Assembly (NCBI GenBank): GCA_020860025.1
Contig: JAJBVC010000009.1
Location: 1 to 13,138 of the forward strand
Reading direction: 5' to 3'
Source of the DNA: Clostridiales bacterium
Lineage (GTDB): Bacteria; Bacillota; Clostridia; Oscillospirales; Acutalibacteraceae
Length of the DNA stretch: 13,138 nt
The notes below the pieces were generated by a model. The model was given only the letters and a program-made list of their open reading frames with translations, was not told the origin of the DNA and made no database searches. Position numbers and translations under genes: made by a program. Positions 5,714-12,900 of this stretch are shown one piece after another; positions within the stretch are counted from its first letter, which is position 1; each line of letters begins with the position of its first letter.

Positions 5714-7231
5714 ATGAGCAATCAAACGGTCAAACCAAAAAAATACTTAACATTAAAGGAACGCATATGCTATACAGTAGGTGCGTTCGGCAGATCGGGA
5801 ATTTACACACTGATGTCTATGTTTACATTAGTGTTTTTCCAAAACGGCGCCGGTTTAACCCTTAAACAAGGAACGGCAATTATACTTATAGGCAGAGTCT
5901 TCGATGCTATTAACGACCCTGTTATGGGTATGATTGTTGACAGAACAAAATCAAAATGGGGCAAAATGCGTCCGTATTTGCTCTTTGCTCCCATACCTAT
6001 CGCCATATGTACAATACTTCTTTTTACCGCTCCGTTTGAATACGGTTCAACAGCGGCATTTGTGTGGGCGCTTGTAACGTACATTTTATGGGGTGTTGCT
6101 TTTACTATTCAGGACGTTCCGTTTTGGGGACTTTCATCTGTTATTACTCCGCTTGAGAGCGAAAGAACATCGTTTATTTCAACGGCTCGTTTAGGCTCGA
6201 CCTTCGGCGGAATACTTCCGGCATTGCTCGTTCCTATTTTGTATCAAAGCAATATGGGCTACACAAAAGGCTTCTTTGTAAGCGGCGTTATTTTTGCACT
6301 TCTCGGCTGCGGACTTTCAATTCTGATTTTCTTTGTTTCAAAGGAAAGAGTTCCAAAAAGCGATAATACACCGTCATTTAGAGAAACGTTTGCCGTTTTG
6401 CGTAAGGATAGGCTCCTTATTATCGTAATTTTTGCCAGTATTTTAGGCTCTACAATGGTTACGGCAAATCAGTGCGCAGACTATATAGGCAATTATCTTG
6501 TTATTCAAAATTATACTGATTTCAGTCAAATATTCGATTCGGCAGGTAATCTTCTTTCTAACGTAGATGCCGCAGCAGCGTATGACTTTTGGATTCCGAG
6601 AGGAACGATTGTTACTACTCTTACGGTTGCGATAGGCGTTGGTATGGTACCCGCTATGGCAATTTTCCCGGCTTTGCGTAAAAAGTTTTCACTTAAGCAA
6701 ATTTATATCGGTTCCGCAGTTTTTGGACTTGTAGTTCATCTTCTTTGCTACGTTGTAATTGCGGCTGATGTTACGAATTTCAGCATTTATGTTCTTTGGA
6801 TTTTCCTGTTCTTAATGGGAATTCCGCTTGGTATTTACAATGTAATTACATATGCTCTTATTGCCGATTCCGTTGATTACCTTGAGTGGAAAACAGGGGA
6901 GAGACACGAGGGCGTTTGCTTCTCATTCCAGACGTTTTTGTCTAAGGTAAATGCCGCTATTGCAACATTTGTTTTCGGTCAGTTGCTTGATACTACCGAC
7001 TTTAAGGCTGTAGACAATTCGCTTGTTGATGTTGAGGGAAGACAGATTTTCTTCCAGCAGTCAGTTGAAACGCAAAAGGTACTTCTTGCACTTGTTACAA
7101 TCGTGCCCGCTGTAGGATTTTTACTTACAATTATTCCTATGCTGTTTAATGACTATACAGGAAAAACAAAGGAAAATGCACAGCTTCAGCTTGAAGAGGC
7201 AAGAAAAGAAAAAATGCAGGAAACAGAGTGA
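5714..7231 (+). CDS. GPH-family (glycoside-pentoside-hexuronide) sugar:cation symporter
   Basis: This 505-residue polytopic membrane protein is a major-facilitator-type symporter of the GPH family (MelB/XynB-like). The diagnostic loop after helix 2 is present: GRVFDAINDPVMGMIVDRT continuing SKWGKMRPYLL (about 58-89). About 12 hydrophobic helices follow the usual layout, with the second-half signature IADSVDYLEWKTGERHEG (about 386-403). It is longer than a minimal MelB because of an extended polar loop in the middle (about 260-295) and a charged, amphipathic C-terminal tail (about 480-505). The ATG at 5714 has only a modest AAAGAGA ribosome binding site. It sits 28 bases after tcdA. The substrate is unknown; a pentose oligosaccharide or glycoside is a guess based on the family and the nearby GH43 gene. 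Confidence 0.88.
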   Translation: MSNQTVKPKKYLTLKERICYTVGAFGRSGIYTLMSMFTLVFFQNGAGLTLKQGTAIILIGRVFDAINDPVMGMIVDRTKSKWGKMRPYLLFAPIPIAICTILLFTAPFEYGSTAAFVWALVTYILWGVAFTIQDVPFWGLSSVITPLESERTSFISTARLGSTFGGILPALLVPILYQSNMGYTKGFFVSGVIFALLGCGLSILIFFVSKERVPKSDNTPSFRETFAVLRKDRLLIIVIFASILGSTMVTANQCADYIGNYLVIQNYTDFSQIFDSAGNLLSNVDAAAAYDFWIPRGTIVTTLTVAIGVGMVPAMAIFPALRKKFSLKQIYIGSAVFGLVVHLLCYVVIAADVTNFSIYVLWIFLFLMGIPLGIYNVITYALIADSVDYLEWKTGERHEGVCFSFQTFLSKVNAAIATFVFGQLLDTTDFKAVDNSLVDVEGRQIFFQQSVETQKVLLALVTIVPAVGFLLTIIPMLFNDYTGKTKENAQLQLEEARKEKMQETE

Positions 7232-7285
7232 AAATAAAACAGTTATAATTATACCAAAAAATCTTTTTTACATTCTTACAGACTG

Positions 7286-7324
7286 AATGCCGTAACGATT
7301 TACTATCGTTACGGCATTGTTTTA
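7286..7324 (+). terminator. Intrinsic terminator after the GPH symporter gene
   Basis: A 14-bp perfect stem runs from 7286-7299 (AATGCCGTAACGAT) to 7305-7318, with a 5-base loop and GTTTTATAATT after it. It ends the + strand transcript. On the - strand the same stem lies beyond the ABC permease stop (7358), but lacks an immediate U-tract, so its use there is uncertain. Confidence 0.9.
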
Positions 7325-7357
7325 TAATTATTGATTCTTTATTATTACGGTATTGCT

Positions 7358-9802
7358 CTATTCTACACCTTTGAGTGATGTAACCATATCAAGTTTTTCT
7401 ATATGCTTTGCAAATAAAAGAGAAACAAGAAGCGAAACGCCGACAGTTATTGCCGTACAAATTAAAAATGACGGCAGGCTTAATTTAACCATCATATCGA
7501 ATTCATCACCTGATGCGGAAATCATCGAGTACGTTAAGTAAAGTCCCGACGGTATTCCGAGTATTACTCCGACAATCGAGAAAAGCAAATTTTGAATTAA
7601 ATTGAAATTCAAAATTTTACCTGTTGAAAATCCTATTACTTTAAGCGTTGTATTTTCACGTTCCTGTTCGGTGAATGTAATTTGACCGTGGTTATAAAGA
7701 ACAACGACCGCCAAAATAACAGCAAATAAAATCAATATTCCAACCAGCATATTCATTGTTTGCATATAATTATCCCAAAATGCGTGAAGCTCGTCACTTG
7801 TTACAACTTTTGCTACATTATTATTTTGATAATCTGTAAGGCTTAGCAATGTATCAACGTAAGTAGGAGTAAATTCATAACCGAGCTCTTCAAGAGTATT
7901 TCTCGTTATAACCATCCCCTGATTCATCGGCGTTCTTGAAATTATCGTTACTTTCGATTTTACCCAAGTGTCTGATGTGTAAATATGCCATTCGATTTCA
8001 TCACCGGCACTAATGCCTAAAGCGTCAGCCGTTTTTTTAGACAGCGCCACAGTGTTATCATCCGGTGTTATTTGATTTCTGTTTGTGTCGGTAATGTAAA
8101 AGCAACCGCTCCCGTCAACGACCGTTATTGTCTGCGTTTTTTTAACTTCGTTTGCACGTACTTCAATAGCACTTGTCATAATCAGCTCGCCTTCAACGTC
8201 GTTTGCAATCGCTTCGGCATCGTCAATGCTTGCCCAAGAGGTGAGAGTAAGCCGTGTTTGCTGAACCTGAATTTCTTGATACATCCACTGTTCCATATCG
8301 TTCATACAGTCTTGCATAGAAAACGCACATATAAGCAAAGCCATACAGCCTACCGTTCCGGCTATACCCATCAGCGTTCTGACTTTTCCTCTCGTAATAC
8401 TGCGCCAAGCTCGGCGAAAGCTGAAATTAAGTTTTTGCCAGCCGTTTGATTTTTCAAGTTTTGTAAGTCTGAATTTTTTAGGTGCTTTCGGTCTTAAAGT
8501 TGACGCAGGGCTTTCACCAAGCATACTGTAAACAGTTAAAAATGTTGTAAGAGTGCAGGCTGCCACAGTTCCTATTGCAACAAATAAAAATGAAATGTCA
8601 AAGCCTGATTTCCATTCGGGCAGAGTGTAAAAGCTCGACATCGAGTCGTAAAAAAGATAGGGCAGAGTGAGCGGACCCGCAATCAGTCCGAGTAAAGAGC
8701 CGATAAGCGATGTCCAAAAGCCGTAATTTACATAGTGCAAAACGATTCTTGAATTTGAAAAACCAAGTGCTTTAAGCGTTCCTATTTGCGTTCGCTGCAT
8801 CGCAACAAGCCTGTTCATACTTGTGATAATTGCAAGCATTGCAATCAGCATAAAAACAATAGGGAAGACAGCGCCCATCATCTTGTGCTGGCTCATTTCG
8901 CTGTCAAGCATTATAATTCCGTCTGTTTCATTTCTCGTGGTGTAAGCGGAATAGTTTGCGCCGAGTACTCTGTCAATTTCATCGGATAAATCCGACGCAT
9001 CCGTTGATGACGTAAATATTATCTGAGTAAACGGTATCATATCGTAAAACTCGCTTGCGTCGGCTTTTTCAAGCATTTTAATTATGCTGTCTTTTGAAAA
9101 GGTTTTAATTAAATCGGCGTATTGTGCTATTTCTTCACTCTCGCTTGAAAATTCATCTGCAAGTTCAGCGACTGATTTATCGCTCGTTTTTATATAATTG
9201 ATAAGATATTCTTTAATAGGTACTGATTTATATGAGCAATAAGCAAAGCCTATATTATTATAATCGGGCCATAAATCGTTTTCGTTTGCATAATACTGAT
9301 ATTCACTGCTGTAAACAAGTCCCGCAACTTCAAGAGTAAACGGTACGCTTTCAAAAATAAACGTATAGCTGTCGCCGACGTCAAGTCCTTTAGCCTCGGC
9401 AAATCTGACGTCAAGCCACATTTTACCCTGCAAATCGGTATCAATTTCATCTCCTTTTACAACAAGAGGCATACAGATTGAATTTTCGTTCAAACCATAA
9501 AGGTATACGGTCGGACTGTATTCGTCATCACCTGTAACTTCCGCATAGCATCTCTTTTGAGCCGATGTAACGCCGTTTATATTTTTTACCTTTTCAAGGT
9601 CGCTGTCTGTAAAACTTTCTCCCCAAATCCAGCCGTCGGCAAGATTAGTTTCTTCATAATATTTCTCTCTGTAATTTTCAACGCCCGCCCATTCGCCGCC
9701 GACACCTGTAAAAATAAATACACCGAGAAATGCCATAAGTAAAATTGAAGCGAATTGCAATTTGTTTTGCTTCATATCCTGAAGCATTTTTTGCCTAAGC
9801 AT
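7358..9802 (-). CDS. ABC transporter permease with two FtsX-like domains (MacB/LolCE-type superfamily)
   Basis: The 814-residue membrane protein is the permease of the ABC pair with the ATPase just upstream. Its architecture is duplicated: an N-terminal helix (about 17-36) and a long extracellular domain lead to an FtsX-like unit of three helices, with RTQIGTLKALGFSNSRI as its cytoplasmic coupling segment. A second N-terminal-type helix (GKVRTLMGIAGTVGCMALLI), another extracellular domain and a second FtsX unit follow, with the matching coupling segment ERENTTLKVIGFSTGKI. Such permeases usually act by mechanotransmission, or export peptides, lipids or toxic compounds, rather than import sugars. 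The ATG at 9800-9802 overlaps the ATPase stop as TAATG and has GAGGTGG about 8 bases upstream. An in-frame TTG at 9808 is too close to that site. The translocated substrate cannot be inferred. Confidence 0.88.
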   Translation of the reverse strand: MLRQKMLQDMKQNKLQFASILLMAFLGVFIFTGVGGEWAGVENYREKYYEETNLADGWIWGESFTDSDLEKVKNINGVTSAQKRCYAEVTGDDEYSPTVYLYGLNENSICMPLVVKGDEIDTDLQGKMWLDVRFAEAKGLDVGDSYTFIFESVPFTLEVAGLVYSSEYQYYANENDLWPDYNNIGFAYCSYKSVPIKEYLINYIKTSDKSVAELADEFSSESEEIAQYADLIKTFSKDSIIKMLEKADASEFYDMIPFTQIIFTSSTDASDLSDEIDRVLGANYSAYTTRNETDGIIMLDSEMSQHKMMGAVFPIVFMLIAMLAIITSMNRLVAMQRTQIGTLKALGFSNSRIVLHYVNYGFWTSLIGSLLGLIAGPLTLPYLFYDSMSSFYTLPEWKSGFDISFLFVAIGTVAACTLTTFLTVYSMLGESPASTLRPKAPKKFRLTKLEKSNGWQKLNFSFRRAWRSITRGKVRTLMGIAGTVGCMALLICAFSMQDCMNDMEQWMYQEIQVQQTRLTLTSWASIDDAEAIANDVEGELIMTSAIEVRANEVKKTQTITVVDGSGCFYITDTNRNQITPDDNTVALSKKTADALGISAGDEIEWHIYTSDTWVKSKVTIISRTPMNQGMVITRNTLEELGYEFTPTYVDTLLSLTDYQNNNVAKVVTSDELHAFWDNYMQTMNMLVGILILFAVILAVVVLYNHGQITFTEQERENTTLKVIGFSTGKILNFNLIQNLLFSIVGVILGIPSGLYLTYSMISASGDEFDMMVKLSLPSFLICTAITVGVSLLVSLLFAKHIEKLDMVTSLKGVE

Positions 9803-10503
9803 TACCAAACCACCTCGCTGATTTTCTTTGGATTATCATTGAGAGCTGTTTCCCGAATCCTGCCGTTTTTGACGTGAATGACTTTATCAGCCGCCTCGGC
9901 AAGAGCGGAATTGTGTGTAACGATTATGACAGTTTTCTTCTGATTACGACACAGATTTTGCAAAAGCGTTAATATTTGTACTCCCGTTTCGCTGTCAAGT
10001 GCGCCCGTAGGCTCGTCGCAAAGGAGCATTTTCGGATTTTTACTGATAGCTCTTGCGATTGACACACGCTGCTGTTCACCACCCGAAAGCTGCGACGGAA
10101 ATTGATATTTATGGTCAAGCAAACCGACCTGTTCAAGTGCGTCTTTTGCCGGCAATGCGTTTTTGCAAATATCGCAAACAAGCTCAATATTTTCAATAGC
10201 GGTCAGCGTCGGTATAAGATTGTAGAACTGAAAAACAAATCCAACGTCAGACGCACGGTATTCCGTGAGCTTTTTGCTGTTCAATTTACAAATATTTATC
10301 CCGTCAACAATTATTTCACCGCTCGTTACGTTTTCCATACCGCCGAGGAGATTAAGAAGCGTTGATTTTCCTGCACCGCTCGGGCCGAGTATTACAACGA
10401 ATTCACCCTCATCAACGGTAAAGCTTGCACCGTCAAGAGCGTTTAGTATATGCGACCCTGTAAAATATTTTTTTGTTACATTTTTAAATTCTATATAAGC
10501 CAT
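9802..10503 (-). CDS. ABC transporter ATP-binding protein (MacB/LolD-type)
   Basis: This 233-residue nucleotide-binding subunit powers the FtsX-like permease encoded next. All ABC motifs are intact: Walker A GPSGAGKST (40-48), Q-loop Q92, signature LSGGEQQRV (139-147), Walker B LLCDEP (D163, E164), D-loop GALD (167-170) and H-loop H197. The sequence around the signature is typical of the LolD/MacB/BceA subfamily. The ATG at 10501-10503 has AGGAG 6 bases upstream. It is the first gene of a two-gene operon, with stop and start overlapping by one base (TAATG), which implies translational coupling. Transcription is probably controlled through two dyads in the promoter (10522-10565). No two-component or regulator gene lies beside it in this window. 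Confidence 0.93.
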   Translation of the reverse strand: MAYIEFKNVTKKYFTGSHILNALDGASFTVDEGEFVVILGPSGAGKSTLLNLLGGMENVTSGEIIVDGINICKLNSKKLTEYRASDVGFVFQFYNLIPTLTAIENIELVCDICKNALPAKDALEQVGLLDHKYQFPSQLSGGEQQRVSIARAISKNPKMLLCDEPTGALDSETGVQILTLLQNLCRNQKKTVIIVTHNSALAEAADKVIHVKNGRIRETALNDNPKKISEVVW

Positions 10504-10521
10504 TTTTTCTCCTTTACAAAC

Positions 10522-10565
10522 AAGTTAGTCTAATCTAACCAAATATAAGTTAGCACAGACTAACC
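10522..10565 (-). promoter_or_regulatory. Twin dyad operators at the ABC operon promoter
   Basis: Two copies of AAGTTAG-N6-CTAACC occur on the + strand: at 10522-10540 (core 10524-10539) and 10547-10565 (core 10549-10564), centred 25 bases apart. The spacers differ (TCTAAT and CACAGA) while the arms are identical, as expected of a dimer-binding repressor operator such as TetR or MarR type. The upstream copy overlaps the proposed -10 and spacer; the other covers the start region. The regulator is not in this window. Confidence 0.75.
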
Positions 10566-10575
10566 CAAAAGTCAA
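10547..10575 (-). promoter_or_regulatory. Putative promoter of the ABC exporter operon
   Basis: On the - strand, TTGACT (10570-10575) lies 17 bases before TAACTT (10547-10552), with an extended -10 TG just upstream. The -10 is poor, and TTATAT a few bases further on is an alternative with long spacing. The position between a terminator and the ATPase gene supports a promoter here; the exact hexamer is uncertain. Confidence 0.5.
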
Positions 10576-10577
10576 GT

Positions 10578-10613
10578 AAAAAATAAAATGCCGAAACCTT
10601 CGTTCCGACATTT
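10578..10613 (-). terminator. Intrinsic terminator of the metallophosphoesterase gene
   Basis: Read on the - strand, AAATGTCGGAAC (10613-10602) pairs with GTTTCGGCATTT (10597-10586) over 12 bp with two G-U wobbles and a GAAG loop, then TATTTTTT. On the + strand the two wobbles become A-C mismatches, so it is directional. It ends transcription just before the ABC operon promoter. Confidence 0.8.
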
Positions 10614-10664
10614 ACTGAAAATTTTATTTTATTTTAAACCTTCTTAACTTTAATTTGATAAATT

Positions 10665-11342
10665 TTATCCCACCTGAATAATCTCGTTAAAAACGGCTGT
10701 CATTTTTTTACTTATGTTAAGGTCAAGATGAAGCGAGCCGAAATACCAGTGCATATAATCGACATTTTGCATAAGCTCCTGTAAATAAGTGTTAAGTGGA
10801 GTTATAAGAATATCACGATTAGTGCGCTGTCTGAGTATGTCCTTTGCGATTGTAGGCGCTTCATAAGTCAAAATATAATTTATATTTTTATCTGTTTCTT
10901 TAAGGTTTGACACTCCGTTTTTCAGTTCCTCTGCGCTCGGAAGTTCGCTTTCCCACCAGCTGACATTTTTGCTTCGCATATCGGCGTCGTCGCTTTCACC
11001 GCCGCCCATAACGAAAAAAGTTTTGCCCTCAAAAGTGAAAATTTCACCTCTCATCAGATGATAAATATTGTCAGCAATTTTGTGAGAATTACCGCCTTTC
11101 CAGCGATAGGGCGAATAGCTGTTTAAGACGTCAAAATTTTCGTGAGCGCCGTCTACAAAGTAGATTGTGTACTTTCTTTTTTTCAGCCATTCAAGTTTTT
11201 TTTGCTCCTTAGGGTCGTTAGGATCCCAAATAAAACCGAAATCTCCGCATACAATAAGTGTGTCCTTATCACCGAGCTTTGACAGCTTAGGATTTTTAAA
11301 TGCTGAAATATCGCCGTGTGTGTCTCCTGTAATATAAATCAT
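10665..11342 (-). CDS. Calcineurin-like metallophosphoesterase-fold protein with a degenerate second metal site
   Basis: The 225-residue protein has the full-length layout of a small bacterial calcineurin-like phosphoesterase: GDTHGD (6-11), CGDFGF (32-37), DGAHENF (64-70), the LMRGEIFTFEGKTFFVMGGGESDD core (96-119), NYILTYEAP (155-163) and YFGSLHLD (200-207). Metal-1 ligands D7, H9, D34 and H205 and the catalytic-type H67 are present. The three residues that would bind only metal 2 are changed: Asn of GNH[DE] is A66, the His before the AP/CP motif is Y160, and the first His of GHxH is S203. The DNA confirms these codons with no frameshift. It may be a single-metal enzyme or a non-catalytic binder. 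There is no signal peptide or membrane segment. GGAGA precedes the ATG by about 7 bases. It is divergent from the carboxypeptidase gene. Confidence 0.85.
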   Translation of the reverse strand: MIYITGDTHGDISAFKNPKLSKLGDKDTLIVCGDFGFIWDPNDPKEQKKLEWLKKRKYTIYFVDGAHENFDVLNSYSPYRWKGGNSHKIADNIYHLMRGEIFTFEGKTFFVMGGGESDDADMRSKNVSWWESELPSAEELKNGVSNLKETDKNINYILTYEAPTIAKDILRQRTNRDILITPLNTYLQELMQNVDYMHWYFGSLHLDLNISKKMTAVFNEIIQVG

Positions 11343-11381
11343 ACATATTCTCCAAAAAAATATAAATTACTCTTTAAATCG

Positions 11382-11412
11382 TTGCATAAAAATGTTAAAC
11401 TACTAATATAAT
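11382..11412 (+). promoter_or_regulatory. Putative promoter of the carboxypeptidase gene
   Basis: TATAAT (11407-11412) is a consensus -10, with TTGCAT (11382-11387) 19 bases upstream as a candidate -35; an overlapping TAATAT at 11404-11409 would give 16-base spacing. It precedes the AAAGGTG ribosome binding site (11426-11432). No operator was recognised. Confidence 0.5.
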
Positions 11413-11441
11413 ATATTTTTCTTAAAAAGGTGTCAAGTGGT

Positions 11442-12821
11442 ATGAAACGAACTCTTAGTTTATTTTTATCATTTTTTATAATAGTATCAGTTATTTTTTC
11501 GTTTTCAAGTGTAAGCGCAAGTGCCGCTACGTATGAGCCTGACGGTGAAATTTATGCCGAGGCTTATATGCTTATCAACCTTGACGACTCGTCTTATCCC
11601 GTAGTTGCTCAGAAAAATCAGGATGAAAAGCTTTATCCCGCATCTCTTACAAAAATAATTACGGCTATGGTTGTGCTTAATAATGTTGAAGATTTAAGCG
11701 AAACAACAACTGTCAGTCAAAATGCTTATGAATCTTTGCTTGGTACGGGAGCGCAGGTTGCGGGACTTGAGATAGGGGATACGCTCACCATTGAACAGCT
11801 TCTTTATCTTACAATGGTACATTCTGCCTGCGATGCCTGCCGTGTGCTTGCCGAATACGTCAGCGGAAGTGAAGATGCGTTCGTTGAGGAAATGAACAAA
11901 TGGGTTGCATCGCTCGGATGTGAAAATACTCATTTTACAAATCCCGACGGCTTGCATGACGAAGACCATTATACTACAGCAAGCGATATGGCGACTATCA
12001 CCTTGGAAGCGTTAAAAAACAGCGATTTTGTAAAAATTTCCACCGCTACGGAATACGAATATGACGGCGTAACTTATTCGCACACAAACTTAATGCTTCA
12101 TTCCGGCTACGTTACGTATTATTATGAATATGCTCAGGGCATAAAAACAGGCTCGACAGATGAGGCTGAATATTGCGTTATAACCAAAGCGTCTAAAGAC
12201 GGCTACAATTATCTCGCCGTTGTAATGAAGTCCCCACAGCAAAAAATCAACGGTGAATCATACGAAACCAAATGCTCTTTTGTTGATGCGAAAACCTTGT
12301 TTGAGTGGGCGTTTGACAGCTTGAAATATTCAACGTTTGTTCGTGCCGACGAGGTTGTAAGTGAAGTGACAGTTGAAAACGGTAAAAATGCCGACACTGT
12401 TCAGCTTGTCGCAAAAGAAGACGTGAATGTAATCGTTCCGTCAGGGCTTGATAAGTCGGCTATAATAATCGAAACCGTGGAAAAGCCAGAATCGGTAAGT
12501 GCGCCGATAACAAAAGGCGATTACGTTTGCACCGCAAATATAATTTACGGCGATGAGGTGGTTGCAAGCGTTGAACTTGTCGCCGCCGATGATATTGAAC
12601 TTTCAACATTTTTAAAAGTATTTAACGCAGTCAAAAGTTTTCTTGGCTCTACAGTCGTAAAAATAATTCTTGTCGTTATAGTGCTGCTTATTCTGATTTA
12701 TATTTATCTTGTTTACAGCAACTATCGCAAGAAAAAGAAACGCCGTCAAAAGAAACTTGAGGCACGATTGGAAGAAGAACGTAAGTCGGGAATTGATGAT
12801 TTACCCCCGCCGAGAAGATAA
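11442..12821 (+). CDS. Serine-type D-Ala-D-Ala carboxypeptidase (peptidase S11, DacA/DacF-like), membrane-anchored
   Basis: Such enzymes trim the terminal D-alanine of peptidoglycan pentapeptides outside the membrane. From the ATG the protein has 459 residues: signal peptide 1-28 with cleavage near SASA-AT, nucleophile motif S68-L-T-K71, second motif S128-A-C130, and K235-T-G237. The NPDGLHDEDHYTTASDMA segment (167-184) is typical of S11. A beta-rich C-terminal domain (about 290-385) leads to a transmembrane anchor (about 405-426) and a basic, charged tail, giving a single-pass anchored topology in place of the amphipathic helix of DacA. The second motif normally reads S-x-N; Cys replaces Asn. 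The ATG at 11442 is preferred over GTG at 11430 because AAAGGTG (11426-11432) overlaps that GTG and lies 9 bases before the ATG. Family is firm, activity plausible. Confidence 0.88.
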   Translation: MKRTLSLFLSFFIIVSVIFSFSSVSASAATYEPDGEIYAEAYMLINLDDSSYPVVAQKNQDEKLYPASLTKIITAMVVLNNVEDLSETTTVSQNAYESLLGTGAQVAGLEIGDTLTIEQLLYLTMVHSACDACRVLAEYVSGSEDAFVEEMNKWVASLGCENTHFTNPDGLHDEDHYTTASDMATITLEALKNSDFVKISTATEYEYDGVTYSHTNLMLHSGYVTYYYEYAQGIKTGSTDEAEYCVITKASKDGYNYLAVVMKSPQQKINGESYETKCSFVDAKTLFEWAFDSLKYSTFVRADEVVSEVTVENGKNADTVQLVAKEDVNVIVPSGLDKSAIIIETVEKPESVSAPITKGDYVCTANIIYGDEVVASVELVAADDIELSTFLKVFNAVKSFLGSTVVKIILVVIVLLILIYIYLVYSNYRKKKKRRQKKLEARLEEERKSGIDDLPPPRR

Positions 12822-12900
12822 AAACAGACACATATGTATGGCGTAAAGAGTGGTGGACACTTCATATTGATAAATTGGATTTGTCATAGGAGATATGATT

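Noticed and set aside
8072..8449. 125-residue open frame on the + strand inside the ABC permease gene
   Set aside because: It is antisense to a well-supported permease and has no recognisable domain or ribosome binding site.
10522..10565. Reading the GTTAG/CTAAC repeats as a short CRISPR-like or transposon-end repeat
   Set aside because: There are only two copies with 6-base inner spacers, no target duplication or transposase, and they sit on a promoter, so operators explain them better.
10665..11342. Calling the metallophosphoesterase gene a pseudogene
   Set aside because: The frame is intact at family length, with a good ribosome binding site and its own terminator, and only site-2 ligands are changed. 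That argues against simple decay.
12822..12900. Terminator after the carboxypeptidase gene
   Set aside because: Only a short ACATATGT palindrome is present, with no stem plus T-tract.
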